Shown piece by piece: positions 10,876 through 23,700 of a stretch of DNA of 64,000 bases (within the stretch, counting starts at the first letter, position 1; each line of letters starts with the position of its first letter). The stretch lies in the NCBI GenBank assembly GCA_002633005.1, contig NMRA01000477.1, positions 225,568-289,567 on the forward strand, in the 5' to 3' direction. The position numbers and the translations under genes were made by a program. This DNA comes from Phoronis australis (lineage: Eukaryota; Phoronida; Phoronidae). Under the pieces are notes generated by a model that saw nothing but the letters and a program-made list of their open reading frames with translations, did not search any database and was not told where the DNA came from.

Positions 10876-13586
10876 CATGTTATGAATTTTTCTGACGGTA
10901 AAATCTCAGGTGCAAAGCACTGTATATAAGTGTAAAAGATTGAAAAATATCGAAAACTGACTGAATTTTTTTACTTGCTGCCCTAACCATGCCAGGTATT
11001 TGAAAGTGGTCCGTTTTAGTACATGTTGAGGCGCTAAAATGTATATCTAGCAGGTTCTCTGACAATGTTTTTATTTCATTTGTTAAGTTTCATCCAGTGC
11101 TTACAGGTGATATGTAATACTACAGAAACGGTTTTCGGGGGTAATGTAGTAGAATTCAAGTAAATCACCCACTCTTTATTCAAGGCATTTGAATACCGAT
11201 CCATTAGCGTATTAGCTTAATGGCTACTGGTCTCGTGGACGGTACTTAAATCTAATGACTACTTGTTGAAAGTACGATCGTTAAATTGCGAGCGAAAAAT
11301 ATCAGCGTATAAAACTTCTCCACAGCTCACGTGACCTACAAACAAACTTGCCCCTGCGAAATCTTGGTCGTAATTACGAGGGAACGATCTAGGTGGTGAA
11401 ACACGAGCGAGGTCGTGGGCGACACTTTCCCCAAGAACGGCCCATGATGTAGTGTGAGAAGAAGGACCCGCTTCCTGTGAGCACTTTTCAAAAATTCAAC
11501 ATATGACAAATACCCGGCCAAGACAATTTTTGCCTTCCTTCTAAAAGAATTCGCTAACATATTCAACCACAAGCTTTACAAAATTCGTTTCCATTTCTTT
11601 ACACGTCTAAAGGCGACTGCACGGGTAAAACGTCGTTGTCGTATTTTATTTTCAAACACTGACACGCGACTTAAATTACTTGAACAGGAGATTATTTTAC
11701 GTACTGCCGTAGAGTGGCCATTTGCTGATAGTCTCGCAGGGTTTTTGTAGATTACTTTAAAAAACAACATCAACGAAATGAGATAATTAGGTCGTTGGAG
11801 ATAAACGTTATAACCAACATTATAAATTTATTAAGATGGACTAAATCCTGTGCAGACAGAAACACAACACTCGTTCGTCCACCATTTTGATTTTGTTGGC
11901 AATGCTCGACAAAAATCAACTAAGTGATGTCAGCGAGCGCATTGTTCAACAGCGAAGTAGCGAAGCACTTCGAAACTCTTATCTTAAGAACGTAAGGAAG
12001 GCTCTACGTCTTGACGTGTCACAACAGATCATTTCATGCGCCAAGCATGGAGCAAAGGCATAACGAACCGTCAGTTCTTTGCACTAAAGCGCAGAAGTCA
12101 CATTTAGTCTGAGCTTGGACCGAGTTATGATCAATTTTATAGAGTTCAGTTGTCTAAATCAAAAGTTCGCATTTATATATTTGTTCTAGATAAGACTGGT
12201 ATCAAGACTCACATACATGTAGACTTGTGAATAACAGCGCTACACTGTTCATGGTTTTGACCAAAAAGTCAAAAAAGATCAAGATTACGTCTATGTTCGA
12301 TGAACCGGCATTTTTTTCGTTGGATAGTCTGAATGTGTGTTTTTGGTAAACAATTGTTTGGAAACTCACCTCTTTTGTTGGTACCTAAACTCCTCTACAA
12401 GATCTCCTGTTCAGTTGTGGTTGTATTGCGACCTACTCCCGGGACTTCACTACACTCCAGTGCACGAGTGGGTCAAAACAACCTCTTGCCATCTCGGCCA
12501 AGTAGGTCGAGACCACTATAAAACACCTCTTGTGCGCCAGTGAAAACAAAGATTCTTATAGACTGCTCAATTGGGTGATATTTGAAAGTCATTCAAAATA
12601 CTCTGTACTACACTACACTGTATTTGCAAAAAGATATTCGGAAAACATGTTGTAGGACGTTTAAAAATAAAATTGACAATAAATTAGTTAATTCTAAAAA
12701 GAATATTCAGATTATTACCCTCGCCACTGATACCAGTTCACCACCGAAATTCTGCCAACTAAACCCAAATTTGTAACCCCTCGTAATAAATAATCCTGAA
12801 GTGCTTGCATCAGACTATCTACGCTAGCGGAGACAGAGTGCAGATGGAGACGGGGGACCTGTCTAGTATCAGATATGGGATTCCCTAAAAATTAATTTAA
12901 TCAGTATATTATATATGTATTTACACGCCACGAATAACGAAAAATGAACTAGGCAACTTGGCCTCACAACATTTGTCTCGCAATATTCCTTAGAGTGACT
13001 CAGCTTGACATCTGTTACCATCTAAAGCATAGAAAGCACCAGCGATTCAAGAAAACACTTCGGACTTCGTTGAGGTTGTCCAAACCTAAAATTGCGAATT
13101 CGAATATGGCGCATTTACGCATTTCCTGCGACTTGTGACATTTGGGGACAATTCAGAATCGGATGAGAGCGGCGACATCTTTTTAATCCCAATTAAAACG
13201 CCTCGGTTAGGAACACTGACAGCCGAATAGCGAGGAAGTTACTCCTCGCGCCTATTGCAAGTAGAATCACCTAGAACTTTTACTTCAATGTTTCTCGAAA
13301 TGTGCTTCCAGTCTTTTTGTAGACAACTATAGGCACGATTTGACTTCTTCAAAATTGCAATACCGGTAATCTACACATAACAGCACAGCATACTATTTCA
13401 CTCAACCAATTTCACTGTCCGAAGAGCTGTGCTATCACAACCAACACTCTTGGGCAGTGCGGACGAGAGGTAGCTCCTATGCAGGTGGCGCTGTGACAGA
13501 AGGTAATCCCAACCTTCCTAATCAGTCCAGGGGGTTATTTCAGGTCCATTCTGTATTTTGTTTAGAATTGAAAAATTATTAACTAC

Positions 13587-13646
13587 TCTCTCTCTCTCTC
13601 TCTCTTCCTCATTCCCTTCCCTCCTCCTCTCTCCGTCTTTCCTTCC
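13587..13646. repeat. CT microsatellite and pyrimidine tract
   Basis: A run of about ten CT dinucleotides is followed by a C/T-only stretch (TTCCCTTCCCTCCTCCTCTC). Confidence 0.9.
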
Positions 13647-15764
13647 CTGGGTCCGTCTGTCAGCCACTCTCGCTCTGTTGGCGGACCAACTGCACGTAAT
13701 GATTTAGTCGCTGCACGATTTGTTCGTATGCGACTTTTTAGCTGGAATTGCCCGACGTGTCGGAACACACTTTAGCCGCTTAGGACAGTCGCATCAGAAA
13801 AATCGGTGTGTTTAGCCCTGCACCTGCACTCCAGCTGACTCCAATTTTTCGTGTACGAAGATGTTAAATTTTTGTCTGTCTTGAGTTTTTCAGCTCCCTT
13901 TGACAATTTCTTGCGTAACATATTTCTCATGTCAAACGAAACTGAGATATCAGTCTGTGAGCTGTTAAAAAATCATGAGTGACTTGGGAACTCATGAAAC
14001 GGGACTTTCTAGCGCCCTTATCCGTTTGTTTATGGTACTCTTGTTTTGGAGATTGGAGAGAGATTTGGGAAACTTGACTTTGGCGGGGGGTTCAACACAT
14101 TTAGGCCATTGCACTGCTACTGCTGGCGGGTGGACGATAAACCACAAAGGCCTAAACTTGACAAAGCAAAGGACGGTGCAATATATTCGCATAAATATGC
14201 TCATTAATTAGCTGGAGTTTGTGTATTCTATTGATTAACCCGTCATAAAACTAATCATATAACCTGTCTGTTTTAATATAGAGCACATCTTTAATTGTTT
14301 TGTAATTCGTGGAGAAAAATCATGCCATGTATGTCACACACTTATGACGTGTTAGCGGGATTAGATATGTGTGGAAAAGTTTTTATTTGCACTATTTTTA
14401 CCCTTGACATCTCCTTAAATTCCGCAATTTCTAGAAATCAGTTAGAAATCGTGTTCTGGCTTTCCAAAAGTCTCACTCCTGCCGTCTTTGCTGAATTACA
14501 TGATGACTAGAGCTGTGGTAACAGATGCAGTCATTTTAATATAATCGCCTCAGTGGAAACTAATTTCCCTGTCTAGATAGGCCGACCATGGCTGCATAAT
14601 AGTCTTTAGGCCCTTTTCCACAAAGTTAACTTCGCTGCTATCGAAGCTTTGATGTTAACTCTGGTTAACCTCGAAGTTAGCATCCGTCAGTGTTCCCGTC
14701 AGACTTTCTGGTGCTGGGTGTGTACGTGGATAATACGGTGTGCGTGTCTTGGCCTGAAAATTACCAGCATCGTGCGTGGATTGGAGGACCCGGAAGAAAG
14801 GATCTGTATGCTGAGAGATTCCATGTTGACACTTGTTTGGAATTTGTACTTTTAACAAATTAATATAAGAAGTGCCATGCAACAAACATAAGAATACTCG
14901 GTAGACCTTCTGTAGGTTTTTGTAGTTGGGAAAAATAACATATTAGTTAACCGAGATTTGTAGAGTTTCAAGCTCAAAATGAATCCTTTTGCTGCCAAAT
15001 AAATTGCGAAAAGCACCCAAAGGAAGCATACCCACGGGCTGCCCACATAGGCCAGTTCTACTACCAATCACAGTTAATTGTATATAAAATACGTTTCATT
15101 TTCAAAACGTTCATCTTGTCTAAATACCGCTCTGGTACCTTTCCCACGAAAATTTATGAGACAGAGCCTTTGTCATGAATGGAGTTGGACAATAGATTGT
15201 GTACCGTCCGTCTTGTTGAGCCGCTCGTGTCAACTAGTTGATCTTATATCTGATGCCCAATCTAAATTTTTGCTCTTCAGGAGAAACTTTAAATTATTTT
15301 TGGGATTTTCTGTTGTGCAACCTCAAGATCAGTGTCTACTGAGTGCTCAAGAGTACATGGTGAATTATGCATACGAGTTTCTAGTCCACGTTTGCACTTG
15401 ATAATACTCCCAGATTCGAGCTGCAAACTCAAGTAAAACTCAAAATTTTGAGTTTAGAATCAGTACGTCATCAAGGGCAAGCCGTTATGTATCCGAACAT
15501 GGAATAAAAGACATTTACCTTTAGTCGCCCACTAGTACAACAGAAAAATGTCAAAACTTATTTGGAGTTCGCATTCAAGTAAAAAGATTGGATCCCCTAC
15601 CATACAGGATATAGGCAATGTTAATAGGCCCTGCTCAATCCAGTAAATTCTGCAACGTCAATCCACTATTACAGCACAACTACGAGTGTGGTCGAGGCGG
15701 ATGGAACTGACTCTGTAAAGTTTCGGCTGTTGTACATTGATACATGCACGTCACGTCGGACAAA

Positions 15765-15797
15765 GGGGAGGGTGGGGCGGTGGGGGGGGGGGTCAGG
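15765..15797 (+). other. G-rich tract, potential G-quadruplex
   Basis: GGGG, GGG, GGGG and a run of eleven or so G are separated by one to three bases. It sits about 200 bp beyond the likely end of the PKHD1L1-like transcript, on the strand opposite to that transcript. Confidence 0.6.
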
Positions 15798-15989
15798 GAG
15801 GTGTACGCACTATTAGAGTACTAGAGTGTACCAAATAATCTGTAAATTCGTGGAATTATGGACTCCTGTGCACATACTGTTCCAGTTTCGGAGTTTACAA
15901 ACAAAAAACTCAACAAGACAAAGTGGTGGTTTAAAGCATTTCTATTTTTAACTAAAACACAGTGCATTACATGAATGTAAAATGTCAGG

Positions 15990-15995
15990 TTTATT
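15990..15995 (-). terminator. PKHD1L1: Candidate polyadenylation signal AATAAA
   Basis: The plus strand reads TTTATT, giving AATAAA on the gene strand. A T/G-richer stretch (TGTGTTTTAGTT) lies some 30-40 nt downstream. It is about 1.56 kb beyond the stop codon. Other signals nearer the stop are possible. Confidence 0.4.
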
Positions 15996-17557
15996 ATTTC
16001 CAGAAAACAATCTTCAAAAAAGCAAAACTAAAAATCTGTTCATTCCCATGCCCTAACAGTTTTAATCCTATTTTAACAAACATCACACTGCGTTAAACAC
16101 AACCCTTGAAACATTTTGAAAATCACAGACAAAAAAGGAAAGTGTGACCCAGGTCACCAACAGCTTTACTCAAATGCGAATAATTTCCAAAAACTTTTAG
16201 AAAAAGTAAGATTCATCTGATTACCTAACTGTTCAGTACAGTATATAAATATTCTTGTCGAGTACACCTAAGTATATTCTGCAGCAGATGTGACAGATAC
16301 TACAAACCTTCCACAGAATAACGAAGCTAATGTTGATTACTCACAGAATAGTTGTCAATCTCTACAACATCATTGTTGGATAACACAGTGGTCCAATTTC
16401 TATCACAGATATACTTATCACAGACTATTGCAGCCAAAACTATTATAAGATTTAACAAACTGCAATTCATACCATAATTTTGATGCTAGTGAAATAAAAG
16501 TAAAACTGAAGCTTCAAGTAACCAGAACCCTATTGCTTGTAATGAAGGTTTGAAATTAACTGTAACATAACAAAGGTTTGAAAACAAAATAATCTGGATG
16601 GAATATTTTTTTGACAAAATTAATTTAAAAGTAAAAATTAACCTAACAAGTATCAAGGCATAAAACAATATTAATAAACCATTTTAAGATTCTCTTTCCT
16701 CTATTTTCTTCATACCTTTCATCTGGCAAGAAACATCACTAATATTGTCACTTTTAAAAATTACAGTCTGTTTACACTTGCATTTTGCTATTATTGTTTA
16801 AGCATACGAAAACTGCAGCTTACTGGGGTTACAATTGCATTGGCACAAATGAGAAACATAAAAGTACATTTGTCTGTTTACTCCTAGAAACACTGTCTTG
16901 ATGAAAGAGCATGATTTGGAAATACAGTTTTGACTAAAAGATTGGTGACTGTAAAGTTTATGAAATATTCAATTAAAGTGATGGGGAAACAATATCCTCC
17001 AAACAGGAATAAAGGTGCTTTTAATCACAATCGTCTTCAGCTACAACCACACAACGCCTAAGGAAAGAAGATAAAAGAAAAAAAAGATATAATGCAATAA
17101 AACGTTAAATGTATTTTGAAACCCACAACAAGTAACGAAGCACAACCTCTATATAGCAGAGCAATACAACAATTATGGCTGAAAATAGATCCCATATAAT
17201 CACACATAGCCGCACACACTACATTATAAATCCATTCTGCAACTGTGAACTAAACGATATTACCACAGTAGCCTACACGAAACTGCAGTCCACATGGAAT
17301 ATAAAATGATTGGAACGAACATTTTAAAAACACTGCAAAAATATTTTCATGTTAACAAAGAAGTGAAGCACTAAAAATAGGTCAAGTTATGGTATCTTCA
17401 TTTTTCACTAAAAGTCAGCTGATTGAGAATAATTTTGTAATGGTTGATGCCATATAAAAGAAATGTTAACATTTGGTTCATGTCACTAAGAACGGATCTA
17501 CAACTCAAAATTCGTTCTCGGTTGTCGTTAGTGATGGTCTGTCGCTCTCTTCACCGT
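15996..17557 (-). other. PKHD1L1: Likely 3' UTR of the PKHD1L1-like gene
   Basis: AT-rich, repeat-poor sequence directly downstream of the stop codon with no coding signal. Its texture differs from the DNA below about 15.9 kb. The extent is inferred from the candidate AATAAA only. Confidence 0.4.
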
Positions 17558-17775
17558 CTATTCCACGCTAGGCATCTGAGTGGATTGGCACCGAGGACTG
17601 TGGCAGTCAGTTTGTCGCAAGACCGACTGAGAACGTATGGAAGTGTTGGTTGCACGGCTGCCACCATGTCGCCGCGGCGAGTCTTGCTGCTCATTGTGAT
17701 GATCGACAGAAGCAACATCCTGAGTCGTGAGTGAACTTGGCCGAGACAGAGTTTCAGTGGAACCCACTTTCTTAA
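17558..17775 (-). CDS. PKHD1L1: PKHD1L1-like exon 43: cytoplasmic tail and stop
   Basis: 218 nt to the TAG, phase 1 start. Acceptor TTCTGTTGCAG. It encodes about 72 residues rich in Ser, Thr, Gln and Arg (KKVGSTETLSRPSSL to CQSTQMPSVE). Low-complexity and basic, with several possible phosphorylation sites. The chain VKKV fits the basic juxtamembrane region of exon 42. Confidence 0.82.
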
Positions 17776-20700
17776 CTGCAACAGAAGTAGGTTGTTGTTA
17801 ATATATGCACGTGTTCTCCACTTACCAGCTACGCAGTATCTCTTCCCACAACAACGTGGCATTCCCATGTCGCAGTTCTTTTCTCATGAGCTGTATTTGT
17901 TCTCACAAACCACAATTATTCCTACCACAAACGCTTTTATCATCAGCCATAAAAATAAATAGCGAAAACACCAGCGTGATTCGTGCAACAGGAAGATTGT
18001 CTTCCCTGAATCGGACACACGGCAACCTACAAGTAACAGACTGCAGTCCAGCCAACTTTAGAATAGAAATTGAAGTACAAACAACCCTGATTTTACAATT
18101 CACAATCTGCTGTAATAGGAGTACGTAGTCATTGCCACTATCTTCACCACAGCCATCGGAGACTCCATCTAATGACATATCTACACCTTTTAGTTGCTTG
18201 GAATTCATATGAGGCTGATGACAAATAACGATCATTGAAAACACCAATCTCTTTTGATCAGGTATTGCTCAGTGACTACCAATCATCTCATCAATTATCC
18301 CAAATGATTATAAACCTTGCATGAAATATTATTAACCATAAAATATGAAATCTTATAAATCACTCATATCATATCACAGAATTCAAATGAATTCATACAA
18401 TAGTCTTTATAATGTGCCTGTGCGTACACCACAAGCTAGACTGCAAGTCGATTTAACTGCTCAAGTGCAGGTGGGTATTTTTAACCACATTTACCACATT
18501 CACAGGAGTTCAAAACTATGAACCAGAGTCTGCCCCAAGCTACACCACTCATATGGTTCACAGTTTGTTGGTGGTGCAGATACTCATTGCCACTACCGTT
18601 ACCACAACCACCAGGGGTTCAAACGCTCGAGACAGTGTCTCTACCATCAATATTTAAAGCTGATGGTCAATTCTACAGTTCTCATAAAGTCATTGAAGCA
18701 ATTAACTCACCATTCTTCTTCTTGAGTAAGAACACTACAATAATTATGACCACGATGACGACCAGGCCTCCTACAGCGCCACCAACAATAGCTGCAATAG
18801 GGACGGAGGGTGAAATGGACCGCTGAAAAGAACAGAACGAGTTTATTACACAGTATTTCAGTATTCGTAAAAATCACACAAAGTCACACATACCAACTCT
18901 TAAATAAGACAACTGTCTTCCCACTGAAATCTGCACCACTACCATAGTGAACAGAGAAGAGAATTCTCTTCAAGGTCTTAGGAACAATATCTCATAATAA
19001 CGTGTCTCAAATGATTTGATGACTCATCCACGACTTTCATAATAGGCAAACTTTGCAGTGAAAATTTGGCATAACACAGAGGAACTGTTCACAAAGTTCA
19101 ACTGAAAAGAAAAGAATTGGAGACAGAAAAATACAAAAATAGAATAAAGCAAGTTTGTTTATTAGTGCTAAGGATGATGCTCACTTTCGAAAATTTCAAA
19201 AATTGAAGGAAAAGAATTTGAATGTGTCATAATTCTAACAGTCCAGTATATCCAACTTAATAAGACCATTGTCCGGTAAATGGACTACATAAAGTTTCCA
19301 TTACATTCTAAGAAGTTTGTTACATCCTGCAAATGAAAAATTACACAACGTTGAATGACCACTGAGTTTACATGAAGTTGTTTTCTCCCAATTCTTGACA
19401 CAGCACAACAATATACAACCATTTATGACATGTCATCTATGCAGTTGATGAGCCAACATCTTATCCCTGAACACAGTATCTAATCATTATCATGCTGCAT
19501 CACCCCAGTGCAATTTTGCAAGTTAACTGGAGGTGTGTCATGTCAGTGGTAAATTTTCAAGTTCATCGATGAGACTAGATGCTCTAATTGTTACAACTGC
19601 AAGATCAATCCCCAAGCAAGGGTCAGTAAGGTTGACCTGACTGACCAGACTACAGCCTCTGTACAGTTGACCTGAGTGCTGCTAAGGATATCATAAACCA
19701 AACTGCAAATATCTTACCAACAACATATTATTCTGATGAACAGACGGTATTGTTAGCCAATACCAATCAATAACAGATTAAGACTTTATTAACAGTGGAT
19801 GCACAAAAAGTGTAACCCACATACAGAAGCTAATATACAACCGACCAACACATCTCGCAGATGGAAGAAGTAAAATGATGCTAAATAGCTAAGGCACGTA
19901 TTCTACAGTCAACAAATGATAAATTTTTGTTTCATATTTAGGAATCATTACTAGTTACTCACCACGTGACTTGTTTTTTTCAATGAGGGCATCTCCACAG
20001 TCTTAAGAAAATTTAATTTACAAATTAACACTAAATGATATCATCTTGTAATTAAAGCAGCATTTCGCCCTCTATAAAAGGATTAAGAACCGAATTAATA
20101 CATAGGCCGTTCATAAAATCGGTCTCGTAATATATACTCCTTACTGCCACAAGAGTCCATTTCCATTAAGTACAACGAAACTGTGAACCACTTAAAGTAA
20201 AAGCTTCAGATGTTATAGAGATTGGCCAACCCTAAAGTTGCAAAGTTGAAAAGGGTGTACGTATGCATTGCTGTAAATTGAGAGATTCAAGAAAATGCTT
20301 CAGAAGTTACTGAGAATGGCCTACCCTAAAATTGGAAATTAAGAAATGCATATGCGTGCATGTCCAGTACATTGAGCAGGTAACACTGAAATAGAATCCT
20401 GTCACAATCAGGAGTATTACTGAGACCGATGTAAAAGGCTGATTTCAATTTTTGTTTCTTAACCAGATAAACAAGGCGAAATGCAAATTTAAGACCTTCC
20501 TGCATGTAAGTAACCTTCTGGTCAAGCAATTAAAACTTAAATTGCTAACCACACCTCTTGCACTGTAAGGATATAGGCAGAGACGTTGTGCATAGAAACA
20601 GGATGCGTTAACAAAATAAAAAGAGTTCATGACTCGTTTCAGGTGATGACTTGTGAAAGACATGGTCCCAAACTGGTATGCTATTCATCATAGAATCACT

Positions 20701-23700
20701 GATGTAGATTACATTAAGCAATGTTAAGGCATTTTGAGTTTGCTTGCTAACTACTGGCTGACAATTTGAAAGCCATGAACTTCACGGGTCTTAAACAGTC
20801 CTATTCCTAATAGGCATGACCCACAAATTATAGTAAACATAGAATATTATCAAAACTTCATTTCTTTTGAATTTTAGCATTACAGAGGAATTTGTTTATT
20901 ATGGTATAAAAAACTTGTGGACATGGCAAACATTTGCTGAGTTTAATTTAAAGTGTTTCTCTTCAACAAGGATAATGACATTTTTGGATAGAGCCCATGA
21001 GTACATATTCAAAAGAATACCATTTTGCATTATGCAACAATTTTTGTACCTAAAAATCAAGACTGCATGATTTTGAACATAAGAAATTTGCGGCAACAAT
21101 TTGGATATCCTACGCAGTATGGGTGAATCTTACTTACATATGGCTCTGTTGTTGTTATTGGCACATGGCTCTGGGTTGGGTTTATTGTATGCTGCTGAGT
21201 CTAATTAAGCAAAATTAGAAATTAACAGCCCAACGACATAAAATGCAAGTTTATATACAATTTAAATGTCCCTCATTGTAAATATTACATTAATAAATTA
21301 TAAATAAATAAATATATCAAGAGAACAAATTGTTCTAGTCTCAAATGTAACTAATGCAAAGATATCAATAGGACAGACTGTCCCAATGTTAGATGGTGAC
21401 TAACTTTAGTAGGACAGACTGTCCCAATGTTAGATGGTGACTAACTATAATATGACAGACTGTCCCAATCTTAGATGGTGACTAACTATAATAGGACAGA
21501 CTGTCCCAATCTTAGATGGTGACTAACTATAATAGGACAGACTGTCCCAATGTTAGATGGTGACTAACTTTAGTAGGACAGACTGTCCCAATCTTAGATG
21601 GTGACTAACTTTAGTAGGACAGACTGTCCCAATCTTAGATGGTGACTAACTCTAATAGGACAGACTGTCCCAATCTTAGATGGTGACTAGCTCTAATAGG
21701 ACAGACTGTCCCAATCTCGGATGATCACTAACACAGAGATATCAACAGAACAGACTGTCCCAGTCTCACATAATCACTAACACAGATATACCAATAGGAT
21801 ATACTGCCCCAGTCTCAGACGTCACAAACACCAAGACATCAATAGGACTGATAAGGTTCAGAGTTTATCCTCAAGGTCACTTACTAAAAAAATTAAAATA
21901 AGATTCAATTCAAGTGGGTAATTACTTACTGGTCCAGCCTGCGTTGTCAAACCACCAGAGGAGACCCCTGTGAGTCCAGAATGGAAACTTCCATTGACCT
22001 TCAAGTATGGTTGGGCGTCAAGGGTCATGGAGCCATAGCTGAGCTTCAGTCCAGCCTTGATGTCATTAGCCAGGTTTGTGATGGCAGAGTTTACTGAGAC
22101 GGTGCTGCCGGACATTGAAAACGTGACGACAACACTTCCTGTAGGAATGAGATAAGACAGGTGCACCAAACAAGATACAGCTTCTCGTCAGAAAAGTTCT
22201 GTTTGGACAACTTTCCGCTATACAACTGGAGTAACTTTATTCTTTAATACAATGCTTTATCTAATTATCGTAAACTGTTTAGCAGCATGGCCTGTACTCT
22301 ACAGTTATATAACACCATCTGGTTCAAGTTTAAATATTTTCAGCAAGGTACTGTAATCAGCACTGCAAAACTAGGTAAATGGCAATTTTGACAATCTATC
22401 ACGTTTGTGCAAAAAATAGTCTGAAGAATGACTACTCAGATGAAATGCAACTTCCTGGCTTGGGAACAAGCGACAGTGTGTTTAGTGCTTTGGCATAACC
22501 TTGCTAAGTTTGCTGCACTCTGTGAGTTATTCTCTGCACTAAAGGCACCAGGAAAAAACAAACTTGGAAGACATACTGCAAAAGTATTACTTCATCATTT
22601 GCATAATGGAGTGAGACTCTTTCAAAAGAAAAATGGATACCCACTAATGCAGCCATAATTATAGTAAGCACTCACCTTCTGTGACCACAGAGTTTGAGAT
22701 AATGACGTCGCAATTCTTCTTCTTGATACGGTTCATCACCATTGCCGTCACATACTTTTCAGTCACCTTGCTGAAATCAGCATCAAACCTCATGGTGACG
22801 GTTTGCGTGACCTCAGCAACAATGGCGGCACACTGAGTTGGACTGACATCAACAGCAGCTAGAAGAATGGGAATCAAGACCAACAATAAGATAAAACAAC
22901 TAAACCACTTAATGTGTCACATTATGTTTAACTTAGATTTAGTTACGAGTCATATTTATCAGGCTGAAACAATGCAGGCGAATAAAAATCACTTCTAAAG
23001 GTCAAAGTTGATCCAACAAAATCATGCGTTCAAGGTTGCCAAAGACTGTAAAATGTGTAACCTTCAGAAGAAAAAACAGAAATAAATGATTTCAAATATG
23101 AGTGTTCATGTCTCATATGTTCAAATGGCGTAACCAAGGACAACAGTTCTTTTTCTAGCTATTAACAGGAGGGCTTTTGGAAGACAGCTTCATTGCCCAC
23201 AAAGAGTTGTATGTTTAACTTAAAGTTTGCGCCCATCATTATAAGAATTATGCCACTGGCACAAGAATGCACTTAAATTTTGACACTGCCTTAAGTCCAA
23301 TAAGAAAGGCAAAGAAATAAAATTTGAGTGGCATTTGGAGCAGAAAATGACATAAATACATTTTCAGTGAGATCTATCGCAGACATAAAATGTGTTTTTA
23401 GTTGTTTTGGGAGGGTAATGTCGCCATCCAAAAGTATTGCAGGACAGCGGGAATCTTGGAAGTTAATAATTCGTATAATAAAGTAATTACCATAACTTGC
23501 TTTTTTCGTGTAGTAGAAATGTCAGACATTCAAGCAAAAAGAATACCTTAAATGCTCACCACTAGATATTTTAATTGAAAAAAATAGACATTTACCAGAT
23601 TCTCCTGTGAGTGAATACTTCGCAGGTGTTGANACACAGAGATATCAACAGGACAGACTGTCCCAGTCTCACATGGTCACTAATACAGATATACTGCCCC

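Larger units (their letters stand above)
8576..15989. other. Intergenic region between the SLC23-like start and the PKHD1L1-like 3' end
   Basis: No exon chain with consistent phases or recognisable protein was found on either strand. The region should include the SLC23-like promoter and 5' UTR just above 8,575. I see no convincing TATA or initiator there. The repeats at 10,760, 13,587 and 15,765 are listed separately. The scattered short open frames look like chance. Confidence 0.55.
21731..23632. repeat. 1.9-kb tandem duplication, copy 1
   Basis: Same order as copy 2: minisatellite fragment, exon 40, intron, exon 39, intron, then the first 37 nt of the donor end of exon 38 before the N. Confidence 0.95.

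Noticed and set aside
22428-22658. Plus-strand open frame of 76 codons, repeated at 24,282-24,536
   Set aside because: Intron sequence present in both duplicate copies; no domain, and its repetition only reflects the duplication.
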